64,000 nt of DNA from Bremerella cremea (GTDB taxonomy: Bacteria; Planctomycetota; Planctomycetia; Pirellulales; Pirellulaceae). Location of the stretch: assembly GCF_003335505.1 (NCBI RefSeq), contig NZ_QPEX01000010.1:868001-932000 (forward strand), in the 5' to 3' direction. Below are positions 37,923 through 48,568 of the stretch, piece by piece. The notes beneath the pieces are model-generated. The model made no database searches, had not been told where the DNA came from, and saw nothing but the letters and a program-made list of their open reading frames with translations. Position numbers and translations under genes: made by a program. Within the stretch, counting starts at the first letter, position 1, and each line of letters starts with the position of its first letter.

Positions 37923-39467
37923 ATGCGACATTTGCTGTTAATTCTCGGAGACCAACTCGATCGAGATTCGGCGATTTTTGATGGCTACGATCCCCAGCAA
38001 GATCTACTCTGGATGGCCGAAGTCGATCACGAAATCGCGAATGTTCCTAGCCATCAGCAGCGGATCGTCCTGTTTCTTTCAGCGATGCGTCATTTTCGTG
38101 ACGAATTGGAGGAATCTGGCAAGCAGGTCGCCTACCATCAACTGACCAGCGATCCACGAAAAGACCAAGGCAAGACATTCGGTGATCTACTGCGGAGAAC
38201 GTTGCAAGACGAGCAGCCTGCGGCCATACGGGTTGTTTTGCCTGGCGACTACCGGGTGAAACGTGAACTGCAAACGATCGCTCAAGCGCATCAGATTCCG
38301 CTCGACATTTTGCCCGATCTTCACTTCTATGCCACGGTGAACGAATTTCACAAGTTTGCTCAGGGGCGCAAGTCGCTTCTCTTGGAAACGTTTTATCGGC
38401 AGATGCGAAAGAAGCACGGTCTGCTGATGAATGGCCATCAGCCGCTGGGCGGCCGCTGGAACTACGATCACGACAACCGCGAACCGCTTCCCAAGCGTGG
38501 CCCTGGCAAAATCGGTCGCCCCACTTCGTTTACCCCAGATAAGATCACGCAAGAAGTGATGGACTTGGTGGAAGCACGTTATGCAGATCATCCTGGCACA
38601 GCAGAAGGTTTCGACCTGCCGGTCACAACTGGCCAGGCAAGACGAATGCTGGCCGATTTCGTTGGTAAGCATCTGGCAGACTTCGGTCGTTACGAAGATG
38701 CCATGTGGCTGGACGAACCCTTTTTGCATCATTCTCGCCTGTCGACCAGTTTGAATTTAAAACTGCTCAATCCGCGAGAATGTGTTGCGGCCGCGATCGA
38801 GGCTTATGAAAACCAATCCGCCCCGTTAGCCAGCGTTGAAGGTTTTGTCCGGCAAATCGTCGGTTGGCGGGAATTCATTCGTGGTATCTACTGGACCCAC
38901 ATGCCAGACTACGCTGAGTTGAATTACTTCCAGCACGACGCAGCCATGCCTTCGTTCTTCTGGGATGGTCAAACCGACATGCAGTGTATTCAGCAGTCGG
39001 TGAAGCACGTTCTTCGTTTCGGTTATGTACATCACATCCAACGCTTGATGGTCCTGGGCAACTTGTCCCTGACGCTTGGTGTCGATCCTTACGCGTTCCA
39101 TCAATGGCACATGGCCATGTATCTCGATGCGGTCGATTGGGTCTCGCTGCCTAACACCTTGGGGATGAGCCAACATGGCGATGGCGGGATCGTCGGCACG
39201 AAGCCGTACGCATCCACGGGCAATTACATCCACAAAATGAGCAACTTTTGTGGCAACTGTCGTTACAACTATAAGCAGGCCGTGGGAGACAATGCTTGTC
39301 CAATCACGACGCTCTATTGGGACTTTCTCGACCGCCACTACGACCAGTTGGCGAATAATTCTCGCATGAAACTGCAGCTAAAACCTATCGAGACCAAGCG
39401 AGACACAGGAGAAATCGAAGCCATCCGCCATCAAGCGGCCCATCTACGTCAAACGTGGCAAGTTTGA
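37923..39467 (+). CDS. Iron-sulfur (6-4) photolyase / FeS-BCP cryptochrome
   Basis: 514 residues from ATG 37923 ([16 protein letters not shown]); the frame is open upstream but lies antisense to the OB-like gene. It matches the PhrB/CryB class, which carries FAD, a second chromophore and a 4Fe-4S cluster and repairs (6-4) photoproducts. The four cluster cysteines appear conserved: one in MQCIQQS, two in FCGNCRYNY and one in NACPITTLY. Other class blocks are [23 protein letters not shown] cut as [18 protein letters not shown], and [10 protein letters not shown]. Light-driven repair fits a surface-water organism. Confidence 0.92.
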   Translation: MRHLLLILGDQLDRDSAIFDGYDPQQDLLWMAEVDHEIANVPSHQQRIVLFLSAMRHFRDELEESGKQVAYHQLTSDPRKDQGKTFGDLLRRTLQDEQPAAIRVVLPGDYRVKRELQTIAQAHQIPLDILPDLHFYATVNEFHKFAQGRKSLLLETFYRQMRKKHGLLMNGHQPLGGRWNYDHDNREPLPKRGPGKIGRPTSFTPDKITQEVMDLVEARYADHPGTAEGFDLPVTTGQARRMLADFVGKHLADFGRYEDAMWLDEPFLHHSRLSTSLNLKLLNPRECVAAAIEAYENQSAPLASVEGFVRQIVGWREFIRGIYWTHMPDYAELNYFQHDAAMPSFFWDGQTDMQCIQQSVKHVLRFGYVHHIQRLMVLGNLSLTLGVDPYAFHQWHMAMYLDAVDWVSLPNTLGMSQHGDGGIVGTKPYASTGNYIHKMSNFCGNCRYNYKQAVGDNACPITTLYWDFLDRHYDQLANNSRMKLQLKPIETKRDTGEIEAIRHQAAHLRQTWQV

Positions 39468-39694
39468 AGCCACACCCTCATCTGTTTCCCCCAAATTGCT
39501 TGGTTCAAACGCCAAGTCGGAAGGGGACTCTCGCCAGCGATAGGGGTTAGCGGTTACGATAAGAGCTTCTTCGCGCTAAAGTGAACATACCCCAGAGCCT
39601 TCGGCACTTGTCCGCTGTGGCCTGCAGGTCCTGTTCACTTCGCACGGCTCCACTTCGACACCAGTAACCGTTTTCGATATCACTGACTTCGCAA

Positions 39695-40462
39695 ATGTCG
39701 AATACCTACAAGAACGAATGGGAAACTCGTCTGGAAGCACTCTTCGCCCAGGCTCCTTCGCTGGCGCTGATCGAAGAACTTTTTGCCCGGCTGGAAGAAG
39801 TCAGCATTTGCATCAAAGATCTTGAAGGACGTTACCTGAGCGTCAACGGTGCGTTTTTGCGAAGTGTTCCGAAGTGGCGCCGCGAAGATGTGATCGGCAA
39901 AGATGTTTTCGATTTGTACCCGCAAGCCTTAGCGGTCGGCTACCAACAGCAAGACCAGCAGCTTATGACCAAAGGGCAGAACCTACATGATCAGCTGGAG
40001 ATGATCACCAATCCAGATGGCACGCTGGGTTGGTATATTACCAGCAAAGTTCTGGCCAAAGATGTTACCGGAAAAGTAATCGCGATTGTCGGCATGTCGC
40101 GCGATCTCCATGCTCCGACCGAGAAAGCCAAACGCTATAGCAAAGTGGCGGTGGCCCTGAAGAAGATTCAAAACGAATATGCCAAGCCGCTGCGAGTGCA
40201 ACAATTGGCCGAAGAATCGGGACTATCGGTGAGCCAGTTCGAACGCATTATGCGGTCGATGATTCAAATCACGCCGTCCCAGTATTTAATTCGCCAACGC
40301 GTCGAAGCGGCAGCGGTGCTGCTGCGAGATAGCGACAAGAAGATTGCTGCTGTGGCAATGGATTGCGGTTTCAGCGATCAACCATCGTTCTGCAAACAGT
40401 TCAAACGCGTCACTGGACTTTCGCCGCTGAAGTATCGCAAGATGACGCGTAGCGAGAGCTAG
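39695..40462 (+). CDS. PAS-domain AraC-type transcriptional regulator
   Basis: 255 residues. A PAS domain (about residues 25-145, with ICIKDLEGRYLSVNGAFL and EMITNPDGTLGWYITSK) precedes a two-helix AraC DNA-binding domain (about 155-250, IAAVAMDCGFSDQPSFCKQF and GLSPLKYRKM). The PAS domain presumably senses a small ligand. Combinations of PAS with AraC are frequent in planctomycetes. It lies 228 bp after the photolyase, so autonomous regulation is likely and targets are unknown. Confidence 0.88.
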   Translation: MSNTYKNEWETRLEALFAQAPSLALIEELFARLEEVSICIKDLEGRYLSVNGAFLRSVPKWRREDVIGKDVFDLYPQALAVGYQQQDQQLMTKGQNLHDQLEMITNPDGTLGWYITSKVLAKDVTGKVIAIVGMSRDLHAPTEKAKRYSKVAVALKKIQNEYAKPLRVQQLAEESGLSVSQFERIMRSMIQITPSQYLIRQRVEAAAVLLRDSDKKIAAVAMDCGFSDQPSFCKQFKRVTGLSPLKYRKMTRSES

Positions 40463-40514
40463 AGCGTTTCCCAGCAAGGCATCGCCACCTTGCCTGTCTC
40501 TCGACAATAGGCCT

Positions 40515-40973
40515 CTAATTGGAAAGGTCTAACACCAACGGCTCGGGCGCGGTGTCGGTGACCGATATCTTCAAGTCGGACGATTGAGGACTCGCAAATT
40601 TCTTGGGCAGCAAGTTCTTAGCGGGTCCCATCTCGCGGAAAGCGGCAATTGCTTCCTCCGGCTTCATTCCTTCCGGCAGCTCGTGTTTCTCCATCTTGCT
40701 TACTGTGATGACATAATCCCCGGGAACGACACCTTCCGCCTGCTGCTTGGGCGAGAAATACGTTTTCACCGAGAACTTACCTTCGGCATCGCTCTCGGCG
40801 CCAGCAGATCGCACCGCTGGATCGCTTGACACCAAGGTGATGTTCGCTCCTTCGACGGGCTTTCCCTTGTAGGTAACGGAACCAGTCACCGGGTACGTCT
40901 TGGGAATGTCACTGCCAGTACAACCGACAAGTGAAGCGACGACAACAGCCCCTAGAAACAGTGACATTCGCAT
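40515..40973 (-). CDS. Carboxypeptidase-regulatory-like lipoprotein
   Basis: 152 residues from ATG 40973, which has AAAGGAA at a good spacing. The lipobox is SLVGC (Cys near 17), then a single Ig-like transthyretin/carboxypeptidase-regulatory fold starting YPVTGSVTYKGKPVEGANI. Such small lipoproteins commonly follow DUF1559 genes in planctomycetes, as here (254 bp downstream of one). Function unknown; an outer-surface structural role is likely. Confidence 0.85.
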   Translation of the reverse strand: MRMSLFLGAVVVASLVGCTGSDIPKTYPVTGSVTYKGKPVEGANITLVSSDPAVRSAGAESDAEGKFSVKTYFSPKQQAEGVVPGDYVITVSKMEKHELPEGMKPEEAIAAFREMGPAKNLLPKKFASPQSSDLKISVTDTAPEPLVLDLSN

Positions 40974-41226
40974 GGTTAGATTCCTTTTTAATTGGCAGGG
41001 TGAGATGAATGCTAGTCGCGCTTTACGTTGGAAAATCACTTTCCCGCGAGCGATAAGACTATTGATATCTGCGCACGTAATCCAACATGGCTACGGACCT
41101 ATTTGCCACGAATCCGGGGCTTCCGTTGGTCGCCCCAATTGAATTGCTGGCGCAGAACTTAATAAGAAGACCAGGACGGCTCGCTACAGGAGCGGCCCTG
41201 ACAATCGCCATAAAGTCAGACGATAT

Positions 41227-42228
41227 CTAGTATTCGCCAACCACTTGGCCATCGGATTTATCTCCCAAGCGGGCGTACGTCAGACGATCGAGTGTTTCCG
41301 CGAGAAAATGGACCGATCCGTCTCCCATCACGAACTGACATCCGCCAGGATGAGCCGATTTGAAGCCGAAAATAGCGTTCCAATTGTTGCTATTATTATC
41401 GAAGCAAGTCTGGGTACCGTAGGGACCTTCGTTCGGACATGTAGGAAAGTTAATCGGAGCAGTGGTCGCGTACCACAGCGATTCAGGCCATGCCCATCCC
41501 CAGGGAGCATACAGATTGCATTCCATCCGAACCTCACCCATCAAGATCGTATTGGTCGTCCCATCGCGTAAGTCCCGCAGGTTCGCGCTGTAAGGCGTAA
41601 AATAACCCCGGCCAAACGCCCCGGAAACCTGTTGCTGGCCATAGTCGGAGCGAACGTTACCGCGATTGAACGGATCCTCGCCATCGTTGTCGGTGTCGAG
41701 TCCCAGCCCAGTCGGAAAAGCCCCTGCCGTAGACGCTAAGTTGCATCCGTGTGCAGACTCCATTTTTTGGGCGCCGATGCTAGGGGCATAGCTGGCACGT
41801 ATATACGACGTAGTAGGATCTGGGGAGTATACGCCAGGATCACTAGGGCACTGATAAGCGGCAATCACGTGCTGGCCGACCGGCTTTCCATTCACCGGAT
41901 AGATGGTCAGGTTGTTATTCGTGAGATCGATTCCGTCAAACAGCGAATTCTGCTCGATGAATGGCAGCAACCCAATGAAGACACACATGTTCTTCCCGCC
42001 ATTAACATCAAACCAGTTCATCGGGAATTTTTTGTGAATGTCGTGGTAGCTGTGCAACGCCAACCCAAGCTGCTTGAGGTTGTTTTGACAACTCATTCGC
42101 CTAGCAGCCTCTCGCGCCTGCTGAACAGCCGGTAAGAGCAACGCAATCAATACGCCAATAATGGCAATAACAACAAGGAGTTCCACCAACGTGAATCCCC
42201 TGGGGCCCCTATGGGTACGACTAGACAT
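41227..42228 (-). CDS. DUF1559 prepilin-like protein
   Basis: 333 residues from ATG 42228, which follows AGGGAAC. A type IV prepilin signal [20 protein letters not shown] starts near residue 10, with the conserved E at +5 after cleavage, then the DUF1559 body ([25 protein letters not shown] cut as [19 protein letters not shown]) and the H-X9-DG tail ([11 protein letters not shown]). This family is greatly expanded in planctomycetes and assumed to build pseudopilus-like surface structures. Paired with the lipoprotein downstream. Confidence 0.95.
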   Translation of the reverse strand: MSSRTHRGPRGFTLVELLVVIAIIGVLIALLLPAVQQAREAARRMSCQNNLKQLGLALHSYHDIHKKFPMNWFDVNGGKNMCVFIGLLPFIEQNSLFDGIDLTNNNLTIYPVNGKPVGQHVIAAYQCPSDPGVYSPDPTTSYIRASYAPSIGAQKMESAHGCNLASTAGAFPTGLGLDTDNDGEDPFNRGNVRSDYGQQQVSGAFGRGYFTPYSANLRDLRDGTTNTILMGEVRMECNLYAPWGWAWPESLWYATTAPINFPTCPNEGPYGTQTCFDNNSNNWNAIFGFKSAHPGGCQFVMGDGSVHFLAETLDRLTYARLGDKSDGQVVGEY

Positions 42229-42951
42229 CGAGCAGTTCCCTCTAAACAGTAAGAATGAGTGGCATAAATTAGTTTCCAAGAGGTAAAGAGAAGAAACCCC
42301 ACGCTATCAAAACCCGATCTGCAAAAACACATGAAAACAGCAAAAAATAACGATTTATCCAACATTTTGCCCAAATCGCAATTCACTTATATTTAATTCA
42401 AAGCAACCATGAGAACCTTTGCAGCCTTTATGCCCTATCCTCAACAGAATTCACCAATATCGCATTACTCACCTTAAACGGGATCCAATAGGGCAATAAC
42501 ACCACGCCGCTTAATTCATAGAAGGATTAAAATAGCAGCAATTAACCTAGCAAACGCTCTTCAGAAGAATACAGAACCGCTAAGACCCATTTTGCCAAAC
42601 CACGGCCAGGTAGAGTCGGAGTCGCGAGGCCCTGTTTGCTTGCTGAGGACAAAACGATCGAGGCCAAGAAATGCCACAGAGCCATAAAACAACGGCAAAT
42701 CGGCCCCATTTGATGAGGTTACCGTTGATTATTCGGTGCAGATTGTCCCTAACGGCTCGCCTTTGGTATCACGCGGCCTCGACACGCTCCCCAATTTGCC
42801 ATTCTACGGACGCCCCCGTGATGGGGAGTCTCGCACGCGCGCAGGCAGACTCAAAAGACAAGACTATTTCAGAACTTATCCATTACTTACGACAAAATTA
42901 ATCTGAAATAACCCATCGCAGTCAGAGAGGCCCCCCCTCGGAACCAAGGTG
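42229..42951. other. 723-bp AT-rich intergenic region
   Basis: No gene that I can support. The half next to the DUF1559 gene is AT-rich and carries short A/T runs, probably its promoter region. No terminator-like hairpin for the M28 peptidase gene is obvious; the peptidase reads away from this region's right edge into it. Confidence 0.4.
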
Positions 42952-44526
42952 CTACTCCTCGTTTTCAGTGGAAGCTTCGGCATCCTGCTGCGACAGCAAT
43001 GGCCGGATCAACTCCAGTGGTAGCTCCACTTCTAAGATATGACCCTCTCGATCGACTAAGAGCTTCGTTGGGTCGGAGAACTGAGTGATTCGATCTTTGA
43101 ACTGCGTCGCGTCCTGAAATCGCTGGCCATTCACTTCGTAGATTCGATCAAGCGGCTTTAGACCAGCCAATGCGGCAACCGAGCCCGGCGTGACGTTGGT
43201 TAACATGATCGTCTCGGGCTCCGCTGCGTCGCTCGTCCAGGCAATTCCGACCGGCGCAGGATTCAGATCTAATTTCACAGGCAAAATCAGGGGTTCGGCT
43301 TCACCCTCGCGTTCGACTTCCACCACCACATCGCTCGGCGCTGCTTGAACTTGAGCCAGAAAAGCCTCTTCCGTCGTAAAAGGAATGCCAGCGAACTTCT
43401 TGAGGCGATCTCCTGGCTGAAGTCCCCCCTGCTCGGCAGGTCCGGCAGGACTCACGGCAGAAATCAGCAGTCCGGTTCCCGGCTCCTGAGCTTCTGGTTT
43501 CCAACGAACCCCCAACCGCGCCCGATTCACCGCGCGCGCCACCTCGAATCGTTTTCGTTCCGACTCGTTTTCCGAGCGGCACTGCGCACGAAAAGGTTGA
43601 AAGCTCTCTCGGTTTGCCTCGGTCCAGACGGTCAGCGCCGTCAGCCGCGCGATGCGTTCGATCCCTTCATTATTGATCAAATGGGCATCGTCTTGCGGCC
43701 GATGATATTCGTCGTGCAAGCCGGTATGAAACATCAACGTCGGAATCGAACGCTGGAAGAAGGTGTAGTGATCGCTATTGTCGGTCATCTCCCAACGGAA
43801 ATCGAGTTTCAAGTCGCTACCGGCATTGGCTCGGGCAATTTGCTGGCGCAGGCCGGGCATCGTCCGCGTGCCATAAACTTCGACTCCTTGCGGTCTTAGC
43901 CGCCCCACCATGTCGAGATTGATATACATCCGCACGCGTTTCCAATCGACCGTCGGATGCTCGACCCAATATTTAGACCCCAGCAGCCCAGCTTCTTCCC
44001 CATCCCATAGAGCAAACAAGATCGAATGCCGGGGACGTTCCTTCATTTCCGTTAACGCTTGCACCACTTCAAGCAGTGCCGCTGTTCCACTGGCGTTGTC
44101 ATCAGCGCCGTTATGGACGTAACCAAAGGGACCAAAGCTATTCGTTCGGTTGCCGTAACCGACGTGGTCGTAGTGAGCACCCACCACAATCAAACTGCCG
44201 CTGCCGTCATCATCCTTCCCAGGCAAGATTCCCAAGATATTGCGAGACCCGCCATGAAAGAGCTGAAAATAGGTTCCGCCATCGCCGGCTGGTTTCAGGC
44301 CATACTTAGCAAACAATTGCTGCAGATAGTTGCCAGCAGCCCGGCCACCTCGACTACCCGCTGCCCGGCCTTCGAAGCTATCGTCGGCCAAGATGTCGAC
44401 ATGCTTTTTCACATCCGCTTTTTGAATGGTTTCGATGGCAGCAGAAAGCGACAACTCGCCAGCTACGCCCCAATTTCCCAGCGCGAACCCAACGAGTACC
44501 GCCATCGTCCCAATACGTATCAACAT
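42952..44526 (-). CDS. Exported M28-family zinc aminopeptidase with two PDZ domains
   Basis: 524 residues from ATG 44526 (MLIRIGTMAVLVGFALGNW), which starts a signal peptide; the frame is open 90 bp further. The di-zinc ligands of M28 are visible: GAHYDHVGYG, NGADDNASGTAAL, LWDGEEAGLLGS, NLDMVGRL and FHTGLHDEYHRPQDD. After it come two PDZ domains (about residues 350-420, GLQPGDRLKKFAG, and 430-500, GLKPLDRIYEVNGQ) likely to guide substrate or partner binding. Monocistronic. Confidence 0.92.
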   Translation of the reverse strand: MLIRIGTMAVLVGFALGNWGVAGELSLSAAIETIQKADVKKHVDILADDSFEGRAAGSRGGRAAGNYLQQLFAKYGLKPAGDGGTYFQLFHGGSRNILGILPGKDDDGSGSLIVVGAHYDHVGYGNRTNSFGPFGYVHNGADDNASGTAALLEVVQALTEMKERPRHSILFALWDGEEAGLLGSKYWVEHPTVDWKRVRMYINLDMVGRLRPQGVEVYGTRTMPGLRQQIARANAGSDLKLDFRWEMTDNSDHYTFFQRSIPTLMFHTGLHDEYHRPQDDAHLINNEGIERIARLTALTVWTEANRESFQPFRAQCRSENESERKRFEVARAVNRARLGVRWKPEAQEPGTGLLISAVSPAGPAEQGGLQPGDRLKKFAGIPFTTEEAFLAQVQAAPSDVVVEVEREGEAEPLILPVKLDLNPAPVGIAWTSDAAEPETIMLTNVTPGSVAALAGLKPLDRIYEVNGQRFQDATQFKDRITQFSDPTKLLVDREGHILEVELPLELIRPLLSQQDAEASTENEE

Positions 44527-44708
44527 GTGGATAGACTCGCAAAATTCGCCCGAGAAACAGTCTTCCCCCCGGTGGAAGAGGCTGAGCTTGGGCAGTTCCG
44601 GTGCCAAAAAATCCAATTATGCCACCCTTCCGGCCCTGAAAGCGAGCCGAGTAGCTACGAATTTAGCCTAACCATAGGCCATACTTGAAAAAAGCAGGGG
44701 AGGTCCCG

Positions 44709-44737
44709 TTGAGAACAACCGCAAAAGTGTGTAGACT
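44709..44737 (+). promoter_or_regulatory. Sigma70-type promoter of tRNA-Ser
   Basis: TTGAGA (44709-44714), a 17-bp spacer, and TAGACT (44732-44737), ending 13 bp before the mature tRNA 5' end. Spacing is ideal and both boxes are close to consensus. Confidence 0.55.
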
Positions 44738-44750
44738 TTCGCTTTCCTCA

Positions 44751-45451
<701 letters not shown>

Positions 45452-46064
45452 TTATCTGTCGTTTTCGAAGCCAAACGGGCCCAGTTTCTCATTGTCTTGC
45501 TTGATCTTTTCGATCGCAACGGGCATTGCCAACGAAACAAGTTTTGCAACACGGGATCGTTCCTCTTCTGTCAAGACGCCCAGAATCGCTAAGTCGAATT
45601 CGACAGACCGCCTTCGCATGATACCGTAAAATACAATAAGCTCATCATTGCTTATGCTCGTTCTGGTGAATAGCGTCGCATGGATTGCTGTAACCAGCTC
45701 TGCAATTTCTTCGAGGCGATGCATTAGTTCCGTACGAGTAACCAGGGGCTTATCAAGCAATTTAGAGTTCTGATGACGGAATAGCTCAACTAAGCCGAAC
45801 TGTGACAGCCGTGTCAGCGTCGCCGGCAGATCATCACCCCTGCTCTCCGTAATATTATCTTGGCTTAGCCATGATAAGTTGGCTTGAGAGGTGAGCAAAA
45901 GCCATAAGCTCATCCGTGGTTTTGGTAGGCTGCGGTGGCTGCCCAAAGCATTGAGAAGACAGCGTCACGCAAACAACCAGGCCTAGCAACTTCGCGAAGA
46001 TGCTTAAGATCGTTAGACCGTTAGAGTCGTCCTGCATTTGCCGTATATTATTCACAGACATCAT
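45452..46064 (-). pseudogene. Probable exported protein gene split by a frameshift
   Basis: A frame starting at ATG 46064, with AAGGTGAT in front, codes for a signal-peptide-like start (LLGLVVCVTLSSQCFGQPPQP) but stops at 45855. A second frame, open from 45946 to 45452, continues with a soluble helical sequence ending in VLTEEERSRVAKLVSLAMP. The frames overlap by 92 bp and a one-base change in that overlap would fuse them into one secreted protein of about 200 residues. Neither part belongs to a family that I recognise. It could instead be two overlapping genes, or a single start at 45946 without a signal peptide. Confidence 0.4.
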
Positions 46065-46516
46065 TAATCACCTTTCGGACGATGGACTTATAGACCGCTG
46101 CGTCAGACTTCTACCCCAAGAAATTACCGTCCTGGCTCTCTTCATTACAATATCTCACCGGCGGGCAATCCGTGTAACCGTTTTTTCAGGGGAGGTTAGG
46201 CGTACGGCAATCGCATTCAAACCCACGGAATGATTGTTGCACCTAGCCTTCCCCATGGCAAATGCTGGCGGGGATGGCAATGAATATAAAGCTTCCGGAA
46301 GGTTTTACCGCTTTTCAAAATCTTGTAGATACCCGTACCGAGGGTAGCAGCCTGTAGCACTCGCTGTTTAGGTTGTCTCCACTCCGCTTTGCGCGACGGT
46401 GGCTAGGTGCGAGATCTACACCGAAGTCGAGTCGTTTGCTGGTGAACGGCTCGACGTGTTTCGCAAGTTTGCCTCGCGCAAATCGCGACGGAAGAAAAAT
46501 GGCTAGTTGGCCACAA

Positions 46517-46579
46517 GAAGCGATAGAAGCGATAGAAGCGATAGAAGCGATAGAAGCGATAGAAGCGATAGAAGCGATA
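46517..46579. repeat. 9-bp tandem repeat, seven copies
   Basis: Seven exact head-to-tail copies of GAAGCGATA, 63 bp. As the unit is a multiple of three, all frames across it remain open and give runs such as EAI or RSD, so translated products here should not be trusted. It lies in the gene-poor stretch 46065-46630, just past the end of the P-type ATPase gene. Confidence 0.9.
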
Positions 46580-46630
46580 ATCTTCGGGGGTTAAAGAAGG
46601 TTTCGAATTCGATTGCCGGGGGATTATACC

Positions 46631-48568
46631 CTACGAAATCGGTTGGCTGTTTGGCTGCCATTTCCAGCGTAAGATCGCGGCACTGTTGATAATGACGAAC
46701 GCTTCGCCGACGTTTTGAAGGACTGCGCCGGCGATGGGGGTGATCGTTCCGGCGGATGCCATCCCGAGCATTACCAGGGTGAGTCCGGCGCCGATGAGGA
46801 CATTTCGGTGGATCGTTGCCTTGGTTTTGGCCGCCAGGACCATGGCCATGGGAAGCCTGTCTAATTGATGGGTCATCAGGACGATATCGGCGCTGCGCAT
46901 TGTGATGTCTGCACCGCCGACCCCCATTGCCACACCGACATGGCCTGCGGCGAGTGCCGGGGCATCGTTGATGCCATCTCCCACGACCATGACGTTGTAG
47001 CCAGCTTGTTTTTCTAGTTCCACGACCTGAAGTTTCTCGGAAGGAAGCACTTCCGACACAATCTCGTCGACTCCCACCTCTTGGCCGATCTGCTGGGCCA
47101 CCGCCGCACGATCGCCTGTGAGCAGAATGGTACGTTCAACCCGTAGATCACGCAGCAACTGGATTGCCTGAGACGAATCAGAACGGGCATGGTCGGAAAG
47201 GCAGATGCATCCAAGTAGTTGTTTTGTCTCGCCTGAAATTTCGGCAGCCCAGACCATAGGGCCAGAGTGGTCGATCGACTGCGTTTCAATGCCTTCCTGG
47301 TTGAGCCAGGTTTCCCGCCCTAGGAGAATGATGCGTCCGTCTGAGCAGTGGATACGAATTCCCAAACCGGGAACCTCTTCGACCTCGTCGGCTTCCACGA
47401 AAGACAGGTCTAGTTGTTTGCCATAGCGAGCAATCGCCTTGGAAACGGGATGCTGGTTGACGGAGACGCCAGCCAGGACAGCTTGAACGACCTCGCGCTC
47501 TTCACCCGAAAACGGAACGACACGACAAACGTTTAATTGCCCGGTGGTCATCGTTCCAGTTTTGTCGAAGACCACACTATTGACCTCACTCAGTGCTTCG
47601 AGGAACCTGGCATTCTTAACCAAAATCCCGTGCCGTGAGGCAACGGCCAGAGAAGCCACCATTGCGGCGGGACCTGCAATGAGAAATGGTCCGGGGCAGC
47701 CCACCACCAAGACGGTAATCGCACGTGTGACATCGTGTGTCAGAAACAGGGTTATCCCGGCAATCATCAGGACTGCTAGAACAAAATACTTGGCGTATTG
47801 TTCTACCAGTCGCAGCACGCGAGTTTTGGACCGCTCGGCCTCTTGGAATAGATCGAGGACTTTCGCAAGCGTCGTATCGTCCCCGGCCGAGGTAACTCTT
47901 GCTCGGATCAATCCATTCAAGTTCATCGAGCCGGCGAAAATCTTCGAGCCGGGACTGACTTCTTCCGGAGTCGATTCACCGGTGATCGAAGACTGGTCGA
48001 TCGCTGCATGGCCATGCAATACGGTCGCATCGGCTGGAATGCTTTCGCCAGGAGCGATGATCATCGTATCGCCGACCTTGAGTTCCGATGCCGCAATCGT
48101 TTGTTCGGTTCCGTCTTCGGCAAGCTTGCGAGCCAGATTCGACTGCAACGCTTGAAGGCCGGCAATAGCCGAATGGGCACCCAGGATACTTCGTTCTTCC
48201 AGGAAGAAGGCCACGCTCAAGATCACCGGCACAATTACCGCCGTGGCAAAGTCACCAATGGCAAACGCGGCGAGTGCAGCGATGCTTACTAACTGGGCGC
48301 TATAGTATTCCGGGGATTCGCGAAACAATCCCCACAAGGCTTCCCATAGGATAGGGGCAAGTACCAAGAGTGCAGCCGCTGCCTGAAACGCGGCCCCCAG
48401 CGATCGCTGCTCGGCAGGCATCCAGCGTTCGATCAAGATACCCACCAAGAGCAGCGATGCAGCGACCAAGGCCGTGCTGAAGCGAATGGTCATTCGCCAC
48501 TTCTCATACGCGGTCAGGCCAGCATCGAGATCTGTTTGAATTCTCTTCGCAACCGAGACGGAACTCAT
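46631..48568 (-). CDS. P1B-type ATPase with Cys-Pro-Gly membrane motif
   Basis: 645 residues. All catalytic parts are intact: actuator TGES (196-199), phosphorylation site DKTGT (335-339), nucleotide domain and hinge GDGINDAP. It belongs to the heavy-metal (P1B) group but has no N-terminal HMA domain. The membrane metal motif is CPG (291-293) in place of CPC, SPC or CPH, and the last helix has NVG (619-621) where Zn/Cd pumps have an Asp. Metal choice is thus unpredictable. It is the last gene of the eight-gene unit, overlapping the HflK-like gene by 4 bp. Confidence 0.9.
   Translation of the reverse strand: MSSVSVAKRIQTDLDAGLTAYEKWRMTIRFSTALVAASLLLVGILIERWMPAEQRSLGAAFQAAAALLVLAPILWEALWGLFRESPEYYSAQLVSIAALAAFAIGDFATAVIVPVILSVAFFLEERSILGAHSAIAGLQALQSNLARKLAEDGTEQTIAASELKVGDTMIIAPGESIPADATVLHGHAAIDQSSITGESTPEEVSPGSKIFAGSMNLNGLIRARVTSAGDDTTLAKVLDLFQEAERSKTRVLRLVEQYAKYFVLAVLMIAGITLFLTHDVTRAITVLVVGCPGPFLIAGPAAMVASLAVASRHGILVKNARFLEALSEVNSVVFDKTGTMTTGQLNVCRVVPFSGEEREVVQAVLAGVSVNQHPVSKAIARYGKQLDLSFVEADEVEEVPGLGIRIHCSDGRIILLGRETWLNQEGIETQSIDHSGPMVWAAEISGETKQLLGCICLSDHARSDSSQAIQLLRDLRVERTILLTGDRAAVAQQIGQEVGVDEIVSEVLPSEKLQVVELEKQAGYNVMVVGDGINDAPALAAGHVGVAMGVGGADITMRSADIVLMTHQLDRLPMAMVLAAKTKATIHRNVLIGAGLTLVMLGMASAGTITPIAGAVLQNVGEAFVIINSAAILRWKWQPNSQPIS

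Noticed and set aside
42671..42901. 76-codon plus-strand frame in the 42.2-42.9 kb gap
   Set aside because: Composition is not protein-like and there is no start signal.
46517..46579. CRISPR array
   Set aside because: The 9-bp units are contiguous with no spacers and there are no cas genes; it is a simple tandem repeat.
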